Positions 19,963-31,322 are shown, numbered from the stretch's first letter. The stretch is DNA of 64,000 nucleotides from Micropterix aruncella (GCA_944548615.1 OX155967.1:1957662-2021661); one strand, 5' to 3'. Program-made: numbers and translations. Notes: generated from the sequence alone by a model not told the origin.

Positions 19963-20656
19963 TCTATAAATGGGTAAAGTTTGTGAGGTTGTAGGAAGAA
20001 ATCTCTGGATCCACTGAACCGATTTTAAAAATTCTTTGATCCATAGAAAGCCACGTGATTTGTGAGTATCATAGGGCTATATATAAATCCGAAAAATGAA
20101 AAGATTTTTTCGTGGTAGTTGGATTGGCAAAGTCGGAGAAAAACGGTCGAATGAAAACGTTTCTTACGAACGCTGCTTTAACAATGAGAGATATATGATT
20201 GTGTTCTAGAGAAAAGTTGTTGAGCTTGGTAATGCCTACAAATAAGTCGACGACAGCATATGACTAAATTTTATATTTAAGTCACAAAAAGTAGTTTTTT
20301 ATATTAAAAAAATAATTTAAATCGTTATATGAATCAACAAATATGAATTCATATCAAAATAAGTGAATTTATCGTCTCAAGTGTTTAAAACAAAAGATTT
20401 TCCCCTTTTATTGCATATAATTTCCCTTTTACTGCATAAATGGTTAAAGAGATAAGACACTCACAAATAAGACACTCACAAGAAGACACTCACAAATAAC
20501 GGTAATATAGTCAAATTGGCATGCAAATATATACATACATATGCGGTAAATATATAACCCTTCTTTTGACAGTCAGGAAATAAATCATAGCACTCAGTAC
20601 TAACCGAACCACACTCATAATTTCATCATAAGTAAAAGTGGGCACGGGTCAGCTAG
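19963..20656 (+). mobile_element. Non-autonomous Helitron, copy 1
   Basis: Begins TC (TCTATAAATGGGTAAAG) after A at 19962 and ends GGGTCAGCTAG before T, matching the A|TC...CTRR|T rule for Helitrons. About 694 bp, no coding sequence. It aligns in reverse orientation with 32896-33619. Confidence 0.75.
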
Positions 20657-20833
20657 TAGAAAATAAAGAGTGCAAATTATTGAAAGGTTCTAATCCCCGG
20701 TTACAAACAATTCCACCCAGTATATTTGTTTCGTGAGTTTTTAAATCATTTATCTTGAATACCGGAAGGGAGGTGCGCCAATTTCAAGTTTGGCGCCGGC
20801 TCGGAAAAATATGTTTGTTTTTTTATTGGAAAA
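20657..20833 (+). repeat. Repeat shared with 14851-15025, between two Helitron ends
   Basis: Starts TAGAAAATAAAGAGTGCAAA, matching the sequence after the Helitron end at 14850. It is bounded on the right by the minus-strand Helitron end at 20834. Confidence 0.5.
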
Positions 20834-21665
20834 CTAGCTGTTGCCCGCGGCTTCGCTTTGCGTAAAGTTTCGAATCGATTTGTTAATCCCTTCGGCTACG
20901 TAACGACCAAATTTGGTTGCACATCAGAACACCGTTGATTACGTAACGACCAATATTGGCGGCTTGTTCCCGGAGCGCACAGTAATATTATTTTCTAATT
21001 CGAACGCATCCTAAAATCCATACTAAGTATCTCATTATTACCATAGATACATAGACGGCCGCTAGATTAATTTTGCACGTCATTTCGCAGATATTTCTGG
21101 TAAAATTCCATTGTCAAACATATTTTTTTTTTTCGAGAAATCATCAAAATTTTTATCGGTTTTTATATCTAATTAATTTGGTATGTAAATAAGCAAAACT
21201 AAATATTAACATTGATAGATAATCTAATAAAGATCACGATATTATTTACAATTTCTAAATAGGGTTCCGTATTTTTCAGTACAGGTTAGAAATGTCGAGT
21301 TTTTTTTCACTTTTTCGACTTTCTCATATTTATTTATAAGTATCTAATTGTTTTACAAAATGAGAGTTCTATATGTATGGTTTCTATAGTAGTTCCATAG
21401 TTATAGTGCTTTTTATCGAGCGCGGCGATATTGCAAGAAATCCCAATAAATTGCCGCGGTCTGCCATGAAATTATGCCGCTACTCGAAGGGTTAAGTAGG
21501 GTGGCGTTTATTTGCCTTTTTAGACGTTACCTTTAGATATATAGTGTAAGACGTCCCCCTCAGATACACGCGTACCTATCTCGTAGATATAGGTACGCGT
21601 GTTGTTCCTCGCCACGCGTTACTAATTTCATGATATTTCTATAACTATACCAACTAAATACTTTC
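20834..21665 (-). mobile_element. Helitron 3' portion, interrupted by a piggyBac MITE
   Basis: The left edge is ACTAGCTGTTGCCCGCGGC, i.e. a minus-strand CTAG|T terminus. The body resumes at 21496 and matches 14600-14810, including GTTCCTCGCCACGCGTTACT. The interruption 20887-21491 is a TTAA-flanked MITE. Confidence 0.7.
20887..21491 (+). mobile_element. piggyBac-type MITE, copy 1
   Basis: Flanked by TTAA at 20883-20886 and 21492-21495. It begins (T)CCCTTCGGCTACG and ends CGAAGGG. The TTAA target and CCC/GGG ends are diagnostic of piggyBac-family elements. No transposase. The 14800 region is an uninterrupted reference. Confidence 0.85.
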
Positions 21666-21714
21666 AGTAAATGGGTAATTTTATCTCTTTATTAACTATC
21701 CGTGTTTAATTGGA

Positions 21715-22723
21715 TGGGGTGGATGTGGTAAAACCCTGCTAGAGCCATTGAAAGTTGCGCAGAAATTTATATTAAAAATTATTTTACGTAGACCATATCG
21801 CCATCCCACTAATGAACTTTATAAGGAAGCTAAAGATCTTGATTGTAGGCAACTGTTTCTAAAAACTCCCCTCTTAAGGCTATATTGGACGATAACACAA
21901 ATTTAGGAATAATTCAGAACCGGCGACCAACGAGACAAGTTTTAGAAAATAGCTTAATAATACCCAGAAGGAAAACATAATTTGGACAGACAGACTCTTT
22001 CATTTCGCCGAGATTTTACAATCTGATCAATATGGAAATAAAAATGTTTTTGACATTTAGGGAATTCAAAAATAAATTAAAGAAATGGTTATCGATTCAT
22101 GACATACTAACCATACATCAAATGTTAGAAATAATAGTATAATAAAATTTAGGTATACAAATTATTAACATATTTTTAAACATGTATGTTGAGTATATTT
22201 TAACATTGAACTAACTACCAAAAATTATTTGACTTTGACAATAAATTATACTTTTTTGACTAGGTATTTTTATATTTAATCCTATATTACTTAACATATA
22301 TTACATATTTATGACTGTTTCTTTCTTTTCTCACATGTAACTTTATTTATAATCTTTAATCGAATTTCATATTATATTTATTTGCGATTATATAATGGAA
22401 TTGCATTTTATTATTATATTATCTTTTAATATTTTTTTAACATATATATTTTTTATTTTATTCTGAAGACCACATTTTAGGGCAATTTAGTGTCATTAGA
22501 TTGTTACTAAAACTTGTACATTTGTAAGCAACCAAGCAATCAAGCAAACTTGATTGTAATATTGGGGTCCTGTCTACCCTAGAACGGGCTAGTCCCAGTT
22601 GGGTGACAGAAACAAATAAGCAAAAGGTTAAGGTTTAGCCATTCTGTTTCTGTTATTTTTGTAAACTAATTTATGTTTTATAGTAATTAATTCTTAAATA
22701 AATAAATAAATAAATAAATAAAG
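21715..22723 (+). mobile_element. LINE-K (Jockey/CR1-like) 3' end, copy K1
   Basis: Relic frames match the C-terminal domain of the minus-strand copy at 36779-37051 (KTLLEPL...QKFILKIILRRPYRHP). A long AT-rich 3' UTR contains CCCTAGAACGGGCTAGTCCC, then an (AAAT)n tail at 22697-22722. 5'-truncated. Confidence 0.75.
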
Positions 22724-22776
22724 GGAATAATTTATTTTGATAAGGATTTATATTTTATTGCTAATGACAACACAGC

Positions 22777-23338
22777 TGTGAGAGTGGCCACCCTTCACTA
22801 GACTCCAATTGATTGTGAGCGAAGGGTGGGTCTCATCGTGAAGTTTTCTCCGTGAATGAAAGTCGTGGATGTCGAAGTAGAAGTATTTAATCAGAAGGTT
22901 GAAGTGAGTCGCCAGTTCTTAACGCCTTGATTGTTATTTCGCCGTAGTGTATTAGTGTGGGCGCGAGGTGAAGCCGTAGTTGTGTGTCCGAAGTGTGTAG
23001 TCGAGGAGCGAGGCTTGACGATCGGTATCGCGGGTAATGCAGGTACTGCTTAATAATGAAGCGTAGTCGCGGTCACTATCCGCCAAGGGAATGATATCGA
23101 TCGATTGAAATGTACTACGTTTTATACTGTGAGCGGTGATGTAATAGCTATGAGTGGGGTGCGACATGTGTGTCGATCAGAAGAAATGACATGAGTCATC
23201 GCTTGACTGTGCATAAATTGCTGAATTTAGTTGGAAATTAACTGCACTGGCTCGTGTAGATTTGAGCGAGTTTGCGGTTTCCATTCTGTGGAAATTACTT
23301 TTTTGTTGTGGGTATGTTGGACCGACAGGGCTCCAACA
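22777..23338 (-). mobile_element. Solo LTR, copy 1
   Basis: Starts TG and ends CA, with the 4-bp target duplication CAGC at 22773-22776 and 23339-23342. In LTR-sense (minus) orientation it carries TATAAA (23126-23121) and matches the LTRs at 37743-38351 and 53118-53759. No internal retrotransposon sequence adjoins, so it is a recombination product. Confidence 0.85.
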
Positions 23339-23705
23339 CAGCCTACTTATATTTCTTGCTTATTTTAAGACATGAAAGCAGTTATTGCAGCTTAAATATA
23401 AAAGCTGTTGTCGACATTTTTTATAGATCTCTCTATGGCCAATGTTTTTGACATATATTAAAACGTTTCTTCAGCGCACGCAGATAAAACAATTCACCAG
23501 CTCATTTTTTCCCTACTTCATTTACAAATATCGTGATTTCTTATTGAAAACCAATATCTATCATAATAAAATATAACCAATAGCACTCATCGTTAATGGA
23601 CCTTTCCATTAGTAAAAGAATTTTTGAAATCGGAATAAGTAGTTTCGGAGATTACCCCCTACATACAAACTTACAAACATTATTTCTTTATAATATTAGT
23701 ATAGA
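23339..23705 (-). mobile_element. Helitron 5' terminus
   Basis: The minus-strand sequence starting at 23705 is TCTATACTAATATTATAAAG, the classic insect Helitron 5' end, preceded by A. The 3' end was not found; it may lie to the left of the solo LTR. 23706-24230 includes a GT-rich stretch and a CpG-rich block (24050-24130) that I cannot assign. Confidence 0.65.
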
Positions 23706-24231
23706 TTTCACAATGGGCGGGTTTATTATCATTGGGCAAACTCTTACAACCAACCCTACTATGATGTGTGTATATGTATGTGTGCGTGTAACATGTGAAG
23801 GAGAGTGTGTCTTGTTATTGCGTTTGATCGAAAGAATTGAAATTCCAACAGAAAATGCGACCCAGCCGGGAGAAAAATCGTAGATCCAGTGCTATTGTTG
23901 AACGCCCCCCCTACCCCCCCTTCCAAGTGGACAACCATGCTTATGTTAAATATGTATTTATTGTAAAATAATGTACAAAGTTGAGTGTGTCGTCTCCTTA
24001 GGTGGGTGTGTTTGGGGGGCGTTTTGGGCGGGAGGTGTAGTGAATCACGACACGGATGTGACGTCATCCGCTCGTCAAGATGGATCAGAACGTCACGTGA
24101 CCCGGGATGGGAACAAACAGCACGCGACACACATATTTCGCATGTTAGGGTTTTCAAAGCGTACAGCCAAAACCCTATAGATGAGCTATCGATATTAAAT
24201 TTGGCATGGTTGTAGAACTTGCTTACCCACA

Positions 24232-24300
24232 CCATCGATAAGATAGGGTATTAGATTGCTCAATGCCGCACTACGTTTTGGCAGCTAGGCTTGTAGATGA
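24232..24300 (+). repeat. Short repeat that is an empty site for a piggyBac MITE
   Basis: GGTATTAGATTGCTCAATGCC followed by ACTACGTTTTGGCAG recurs at 34068-34084 plus 34747-34790 (interrupted by a MITE) and on the minus strand at about 38755-38810. Confidence 0.55.
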
Positions 24301-24529
24301 CATTCATAGTTCCAAACATTGATTAACCTTCTCTTACGTTTAGTAGCCCAAAAAATGGGGTTCTAAACAAGCAGTTAGGTTACGCCATGTCAAAATAAAA
24401 TAACAATTTAATACCAAATAAAATTTTAATCATAGCTCTATTTATTTAAATATATTTTCCTAAACATGTCAATTAAATTTAATATACAGGTTTTATTTAA
24501 TACATAATAATAAGGCGCCTTAGAATAAT

Positions 24530-24690
24530 TTTTTTTTATTTTTTTTTATTTTATAAAATTATCCAATACAATACAATTGATTTTGCGAAGCAGATAAGAT
24601 TAAATTTGTGTGGATTTTATCACCCCACTAGATTGTATATCTCTTCTGGGGTGATAGTATTTAAGACTTCACTTTAATCATAGTGACTTC
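24530..24690 (-). repeat. LINE-V 3' end
   Basis: A minus-strand A-rich tail next to a hairpin built on ATCACCCCACTAG and TGGGGTGATA. The same structure is at 54482-54660. Coding part absent. 24691-24950 is AT-rich with no gene. Confidence 0.5.
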
Positions 24691-24956
24691 ACTTTCTTTT
24701 TTCTTTTTTTTTCTTATTCATTCCGATCGCTCATATTTCGTTCTTATAAATGTTAAGGTTAATATAAATATATAAATGTGTATATAAATAAAGAAATATT
24801 TAAGTTTATAGATAAGTAAAATAAATAAATACATAGATAAATTAAGTAGCCTAAAAAGTTTCCTACTATGCAAATATAAAATTGTGAATTTAATTAATTA
24901 ATATAATATTATCAATTTATTTTAAACATAATCAACCGAAACATATTTCTTATCTA

Positions 24957-25840
24957 GTATCAGGTGACAGATATGGACCATGGTTTGATCCCTCAAATTA
25001 TCAACCGATATCAGTACCTAATGTTTTAGCAAAAATTTTGGAAAAAATAATAATTACACAACTCTGTAATCACCAGAAACCAATCACATGTCATCCGAAA
25101 ACAATACAGTACTAAAAATGTCGGAGCATATCACTAGGTATGTAGACGCCAACAAAAAGTGTATTATAAATAGGATAGAAAACGAATTTACCGCGTGAAG
25201 TTTGTAGGACCCGACGTTTCGGTGACGTTGCAGCCGCCGTTGTCTAGGGTAGACATGTCTAGGGCAGTCTACCCTAGACAACGGCGGCTGCAACGTCACC
25301 GAAACGTCGGGTCCTACAAATTTCAGGCGGTAAATTCGTTTTCTATCCTATTTATAATGTCAAACAACCGCGATAGTCTTCGAAAAAGTGTATTACTGTA
25401 CTTCCTGACCCCGCGTAATCCCCTGAAACGATATCCCATGAAATGCTCCTAATGAAACTTGGGAAATATGGTATTACAGGTATCGAACTAAACTGGTTTC
25501 GCATCTGTATTGGATCCCGAAAACAGCGTACCCGGGCAGGCGATTCCCCCAGTAATAGACTCCACAATAATCATGGGGTCCCACAAGGAGGCACTCTGGA
25601 CCGACTCCCCTCTCACTCTACTCAAATGGGCTTTGTGAAATGGTCGTTGGTGCAGATATACTATCCTACGCCGACGATACTGCTTTCATACTCGAATCGA
25701 ATAGTTGGGAGAGTGCTATATGTAAATATACTAATATATGGCATTCTAACTCTTCGTAGTATTTCTGTGATGTAATCGGCCTATATAACAATTCAATAGA
25801 TGTCACTAAAAATTAAATGGTATTTTATTTTAGCATTGGA
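24957..25840 (+). pseudogene. LINE reverse transcriptase fragments broken by a hairpin insert
   Basis: 24957-25135 translates to DPSNYQPISVPNVLAKILEK (RT N-terminal motif). 25440-25690 gives YGITGIELNWF, then HGVPQGG and SYADDTAFI (RT motifs B and C) in shifting frames. The two parts are separated by the hairpin at 25163-25358. Dead L2/Jockey-like copy. Confidence 0.7.
25163..25358. repeat. 92-nt-arm hairpin
   Basis: Arms 25163-25254 and 25267-25358 are inverted repeats with two mismatches, separated by a 12-nt loop. Contains GACGTTTCGGTGACGTTGC. It lies inside a LINE RT reading frame, so it is an insertion or local inverted duplication. Confidence 0.9.
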
Positions 25841-25929
25841 TATATAATAGGTTTTTTATAATCAATCAGTCCTTTATTAAATAACATTCATTATCAATGT
25901 AGAAGGCTAAATAAATTGCTGTTAGTTCC

Positions 25930-26460
25930 GCCGTTCAAATCTATTCCCACTGTCGCCCAGAAGACATTGACTCGGCTATAAGCTTCTGTTAACGCTGACC
26001 TTGCGTCTGACTGGTCGAAATCCTATGGCTTGCTCCTAAATCTAAATCCATCCAAGACTCAAACTATCATAATCGGAAGCAGCTATTTCACCTTGAGGAT
26101 CGACATGAACTCTTTACCAAGGATTGGCATATAATAGGTGCGGATGAGGTCCCAATCAGCTCCCAGGTTAAAAATCTTGGTGTATACCTCGACCAAAATC
26201 TTTCGTGGCGGCAGCCACACATTGAGGAGATGAGACGTAAACTCTTTGGTCGCTTTCATGCAATAAAGAAACTCAAGAATTTTCTCCCCGAGGAAAGCAA
26301 AATCACAATCTGCCAATCTATTCTCCTCCCTCTCCTTGATTATTCAGAAGTTGCCTTTCTCGACATCAAGGAAGATCTAGCCACCAGGGTAGAAAGGCTG
26401 CAAAATGTCTGCATTGGATTCATTTATGACCTAACATACGCAGTTAAAACAATAAGGCGG
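25930..26460 (+). pseudogene. L2/CR1-like LINE, post-RT region
   Basis: Shifting frames give KSKSIQDSN, then VKNLGVYLDQNLSW, FLPEESKITICQSILLPLLDYSEVAF and ERLQNVCIGFIYDL, the standard order of the thumb/C-terminal region in L2/CR1-like LINEs. Truncated on both sides; joined to another LINE at 26460. Confidence 0.75.
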
Positions 26461-27061
26461 CTGACTGATGTAGATACAGCAAGAATACCTAGTATACTTT
26501 AGTTACTTTCATAGCATTATGTCCTATGGGATTCTTCTCTGGGGAAGCTGTGCGGACATCAATAACATCTTTATACTACAGAAACGTGCTGTAAGAGCTA
26601 TATATAAACTTGGTCCTCGAGTTTCACTTAGAGAAAAATTCAAAGAGATAAATATTCTTACTGTTGCATCACAATATATATACGAAAATCTGTTGTATGT
26701 CCACAAGAATATTGACAAGTTTAAAATAAAAAGCGACACTCATAATTTTGATACTAGACATAAGCATAACCTTGTTGTACGTGCTACTCGTCTCCACAAA
26801 ATAAGCAATTCTTTTTTGGGACAATGTATACGCTTCTATAACAAACTTCCTCATACTATTAGAGAACTATCTGTAAATAAGTTTAAAGCTACCATCAAAG
26901 CAAAATTGTATAAAAAAGCATACTATACAATATCTGATTATGTAAATGACAAAACGGCTTGGGAGTAAGGCTTGGACGCATCATAAGAACATAAATTAAA
27001 AATAATATTTAATTGTGTCTATATGAATAAAGAACATTTTGATTTTGATTTTGATTTTGAT
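26461..27061 (+). mobile_element. Jockey/CR1-like LINE 3' end, uninterrupted copy
   Basis: The frame 26519-26968 (QKRAVRAIYKLG...VASQYIYENLLYVHKNI...GQCIRFYNKLP) is the C-terminal domain of an insect Jockey/CR1-type protein, ending TAA. A short 3' UTR and a (TTTTGA)n tail end at about 27061. This copy is the empty-site reference for the nested insertions at 15707-17232. Confidence 0.8.
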
Positions 27062-27680
27062 TGACCCAAGAAAGTTTGACCATATTACGGAGTACAGAAG
27101 AAGACTTCACTGGCTGACGACTCGAGAAAGGAGAGATACGAGAGTCCTAGGTTTGCTCTTCAGAATCCCGAAGGGGGCCGCTCCGAACTATCTTAAAAGC
27201 AGGTTCAAACCTCTATCTTCTCACGGGCGCCCTCTGAGATCTGAAGACAACCTACTGCTCTCGATCCCTAGTCACAGTAGTGATTTCTTCTCGTACTCCT
27301 TCTCTGTACGTGGAGCCCGTCTCTGGAATGCTTTACCCACGCGTATAAGTATAGCACCCAGTTTGTTTTGCTTCAAACGCAGGCTCAAAGAACACTTGAA
27401 CCCACGCTCATAAACTTTTCCTTATTTTTCCCTATTTTTTTTCCTCCCAATTGCGTCCCCTGCGTCATTATAGGTTTATTGTTTGTTTTTTCTTTAATTT
27501 ATTGTTTTGTTTTCCTGCTGAATTTAAATGATTAAAATTGTATTTATTAGTTTATTTTTACCGCATAACATGTAATTCCACTAGGTTAAGGTTAGCTGTA
27601 AGATATTGCTTTTAGGCAATAAGTTCGCCTTTTTTTAAAGCAAATAAAGCTTTTAATTATTATTATTATTATTATTATAA
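27062..27680 (+). mobile_element. L2-like LINE 3' end, 5'-truncated
   Basis: Starts inside the coding region right after the previous LINE's tail. The frame DPRKFDHITEYRRRLHWLTTRE...FSYSFSVRGARLWNALP continues to a stop at 27411-27413, then a 3' UTR with the TAAGATATTGC/GCAATAAGT hairpin and an (ATT)n tail (27655-27680). Open for about 117 codons, so comparatively young. Confidence 0.8.
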
Positions 27681-27688
27681 TTTCTAGA

Positions 27689-27880
27689 TAATAGTTCTGA
27701 TTATAATTGTTATTCTTGTTAATACGTCTAAGACTTAATACTTTTGGATTTGTTTTCCTTCAATTGCGAAGGGAAAATAGAAATATAATAGTTCTGATTA
27801 CAATTGTTATTCTCGTTAATACGTCTAAGCCCTAATACTTTCCGGGTTTGTATTCCTTCAACTTGCAAAGGGAAAATATA
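27689..27880. repeat. 97-bp tandem duplication
   Basis: Units 27689-27785 and 27786-27880 share TAATAGTTCTGATTA and TTAATACGTCTAAG and differ at scattered sites. Function unknown. Confidence 0.7.
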
Positions 27881-27917
27881 ATCAATTACATTAAAATAAA
27901 CAGTACACCTTATAGGT

Positions 27918-28045
27918 AAGGGGCCGTCCACATATTACGTAATCACGTTTTTGGGATTTTCGACCTCCCCCTCTCCCATGTCAACAGACGTAATCAGCGG
28001 CCTGACCCCCCCCCCACCCAAGATTACGAAATCAACCGAATTTGT
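27918..28045. repeat. GGGGCCGTCC-type MITE relic
   Basis: GGGGCCGTCCACATATTACG followed by CCTCCCCCTCTCCCATG resembles a very common arthropod MITE start. A (C)10 run at about 28007-28016 precedes the end. Only one terminus is evident. Confidence 0.4.
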
Positions 28046-28061
28046 GGAAAATTTGAAAAAT

Positions 28062-28532
28062 CATAAATAATAATAATAATAATATTAATAATAATAATAG
28101 TAATAAGCTCTTTATTTGCACTTAACTCGTATACAAAAAGGAGAGCTTATTGCCACATGGCAATGTCTTACAACTAACCTAAACACAGTGGTACATGCGC
28201 GCATTGTGAAAATAAAGATTATTACATAACATACAGACAAGTTGAAGAATTTAAAACTAATAATGCCCGAGGAGAGGAAATTGGGAGAGGAACAGGAGAG
28301 AAAGGGAAGAACTGATTACTTGTTAGAAAGGTAGTAATCCTTAAGGTGAGTCTTAAACGATGGTAAAGAAGGCGAGTTTCGTATATTTGCTGGGAGATCG
28401 TTCCAGAGTCTTGCACCATGGACACAGAAAGAATAGGAATAGAAATCACTATTATGACTCGGAATTTTTAATAAACTGTCAGAGGCTGACCGAAGTACGA
28501 GACCGTGGGAACTTAGTCGTTCAAAAAGCTCG
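28062..28532 (-). mobile_element. L2-like LINE 3' end, copy A
   Basis: Minus-strand coding (SSHGLVLRSASDSLLKIPSHNSDFYSYSFCVHGARLWNDLP) ends at about 28316, followed by a 3' UTR with the GACATTGCCATGTGGCAATAAG hairpin and an (ATT)n tail at 28062-28106. Nearly identical to 52270-52928. 5'-truncated. Confidence 0.8.
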
Positions 28533-29280
28533 TGGAGATTCACTTTTTGCGACAATGGTATGGTGATATCGTTCAGTTTTAAAAGCGGAAGGGATTTTAC
28601 ATTTACTCAGGAGAGCAATTTACGACCTCCAATGAGTATAGCCTGGGATTTCAAAGGACGTAAAGTGTTTGAAGACGGTAATGGAGAAAAACATTTTAGA
28701 ATGCTTTTAAATTCTATTTATTATTTCAAAGCAATTACAAAATCTCAGACTCTTCGGTTTATTTTACAGATTCCAACCTACTCATACAGATCCCATACGA
28801 CCTACTACAGTTCACAATAAAAATAAAAATAATAATTTATATTATTACAATAACTTTTGGTATTTTCTCTGTGAACCGTTACAGTTACATTTCGTTCACG
28901 CGTGCGTGTTGGTAGGATGTGGCCGCTCGCTCGCGCTGGTGGGTTAGTTAATGATGATGTTAAAGCCATCCCTTTAGATGTACGTTTAGCGCGGCCACGA
29001 CTTATTAATCGGACGGAGCGATCCGCCATATTATATTAAATAATAATAATTTGATCCCAGGATGATGCCAATAAGATTGACGGGCGCGCGCACGGCGCTG
29101 TCAGCGGTCGGCGAACAGATGCAAGGCGAATTTTATTAAGGTATAGGGAACGACCATATCCAAAGAATTTAAGTTTTATGATTTTTTTGAAAAATATAAG
29201 CATTAATTAAGAAAAAGTTTCAAAGGAATCAATTTGCAATTCGCACTCAAAAAAGCTGCTCATTGCCTTGGACATCAAGA
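28533..29280. other. Unassigned interval with CpG-rich block
   Basis: 28533-28820 has a plus-strand frame of 86 codons without recognised domains. 28890-29035 is CpG-rich and carries a minus-strand ATGGCGGATCG frame of 74 codons that I cannot identify. 29041-29280 contains a GC-rich spot at 29080-29120. No gene claimed. Confidence 0.3.
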
Positions 29281-29463
29281 CTGGTTGCGCGCAAAGTATC
29301 TTTTGCATCAGCATTTGATTAGTGTATGTGTATGTTCGCCTTCACTGGCAGATGTTGATTCTGAAGAAGAAGAAGAACGACTTGAACGCTGCCAGTACTG
29401 CGTTTGCTCGAAAATGCCTACCCCCGCTAGTTTTTATAATTATCCGCCGCGCTGTCAGAACGA

Positions 29464-30395
29464 GTATAAATATCTGAAAGAGTATAAATATCTGGGTCTA
29501 ACGATAGATTGTAACATGAATTAGGGCTTGCACGTGAATAATATATGTAATAAATTGAGATGGATGCTATATAAGTTTAATCACCTTCAGTATATTGTAG
29601 ATAAACCAACGCTTAGTATATCATGCCCTCGCTGATGCAGTACTGAGCTATGCTTTCACTTCATTTGGTCGTACTTTTCGCACATATATAGATAAAATAT
29701 TTAATTTGCAACGTAGAATAATAAAACTTTTAGTAAATAAAAATGTGTGTTAACATAATGTAAAAAGAACTATAACTTGTTGTTTAAGCGATGCGATATA
29801 TTACCTATACATGAAAAAATTACATTCTTACTAGCAATGAAACATTTTAGAAATTCAGAATTTAAAATACCAATACAGTACAATAGGAATGTTAGAGAAA
29901 AAGTCCGTAAAAGATTTGAAGAACCAAGAGCGAACAACTACTATGGTGAAAGGACGTTAAAGTACCTCATTCCAAGAATCTTTAATACTATTGTATCTGA
30001 GGAAGACTGTGTATAAGCGTGAGCAAACAGATGTTTTAAAAGAGATTAAAAAGCTACCTGTTGGATGTTTCTATAAACATCCAACAGGTAGCTTTTTAAT
30101 CTCTTTTAATCACTATTGAAATTAGTGGTAATAAGTAAATTTGTTATACGTTTCTATAATTTAAGCTTTTAGTAATACTGGCCTAATTTAAGCCTGTAGT
30201 AAGACCAGTAGTAATACTGCTGTGCATTGTTTTTTATATTTTAATAATGTATTTTTGTATCACAAAATTAGAAGTGTAAGACTAGAAAAATAAGAGTTTG
30301 TCTCGCCAACAAACTGTATACCGTATGTATCGTATCGCCAACAAAATGTATCTTTATCTATGAATAAATTTATTAAAAAATTAAAAAATTAAAAA
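29464..30395 (+). mobile_element. LINE-T 3' end, copy 1
   Basis: Flanked by AACGA at 29459-29463 and 30396-30400; the empty site is at about 16796. Frames include EYKYLGLTIDCNMN and, at 29777-30016, FKRCDILPIHEKITFLLAMKHF...RANNYYGERTLKYLIPR, a LINE post-RT/C-terminal region. It ends in an A-rich tail and contains the 30037-30108 palindrome. Confidence 0.75.
30037..30108. repeat. 34-nt-arm perfect palindrome in LINE-T
   Basis: Arms 30037-30070 and 30075-30108 are perfect inverted repeats with loop CTAT. The sister copy at 54020-54050 has a single arm only, so this is a local inverted duplication. Confidence 0.9.
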
Positions 30396-31039
30396 AACGA
30401 GGCATATATATTTTTCAGATGTTTTTGCATACTGTCGTGACTCTGTACCGCTTTTGTTTATCGCCTTCTTAAACCGCTCCGCAAAATCAGAATAAAACTC
30501 CGCAAAACAACTAATCCGCGTCGAGTGGGTCGTGTGTGAGATATTTTCGAAGACACTTGCATGAGAAATCCACCAGCAGGCACCTCGAGGGTCCGTAGCA
30601 GTGCTGGGACTTTCAGATAGGCGAGGATCATCATCACAGGTCAATTGGTGTTTTACAGACATATATCTGATTACGTGTTGATGTTTGAGGGATTTGCGCG
30701 CATCGATTTCGTCTCATTTTGTAAAGTACCCACATATTAGAATTTATTTATTTATTTTAGTATAATTTATTCACGGCTATGATCCCGCCGTTGTTCAACT
30801 ATTTACACGTTGAACAACCAAAGGCTTTAAACTGATTTCAAAAACTTTCAGGCGCGATTACTCCTGCAATGTACTCGGTGAGTGTGTTTTATTTTAATTT
30901 CATTAAATTGACTGGTTAATTTTCTGTCGTCGCGCTTAGCCACATTTTTTATTTGGGCTCTAAATTAATTACGATTAGTTAAAACGTGAGAGCGCTTTGA
31001 GAGTTACCCTAAATATGCTTTGCAATTAAAACCCTTATA

Positions 31040-31165
31040 CCACCACTGTGCAAGATGATGGAGTCGGAAGATATGAACTGGAACTTCATGATGGAACATC
31101 GTATCATAGCTGTATTTGGACTTGTTAGAAAAGTCTTGGAATGAACTTTGACCACGATTAGGTTT
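31040..31165 (+). repeat. Interspersed repeat shared with 49425-49530
   Basis: GATGGAGTCGGAAGATATGA and TTCATGATGGAACATCGTAT match the minus strand of 49440-49505. Probably a retroposon 3' end; not identified. Confidence 0.5.
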
Positions 31166-31322
31166 CAATATTTTAAGTTTCCACATTTGAATATTTTGAA
31201 TCTTATATTGTATTATTATATTATTATTATTATTTTATTTATTATTATTTTTATTATTATTGTTTTGTTTTAACGTACATTAAGAGATAATTTGTTTTAG
31301 TTTTAACACTATAGGCCAGTCA

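Larger units (their letters stand above)
29281..30818. mobile_element. E1 element, copy 2, carrying a LINE-T insertion
   Basis: The outer parts (29285-29463 and 30401-30818) align with E1 copy 1 at 16625-17230, including TTGCGCGCAAAGTATC and CCTCGAGGGTCCGTAGC. The middle 29464-30395 is a LINE flanked by AACGA. An open frame across 29234-29460 (EEEEERLERCQYC) has no known family. Confidence 0.65.
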
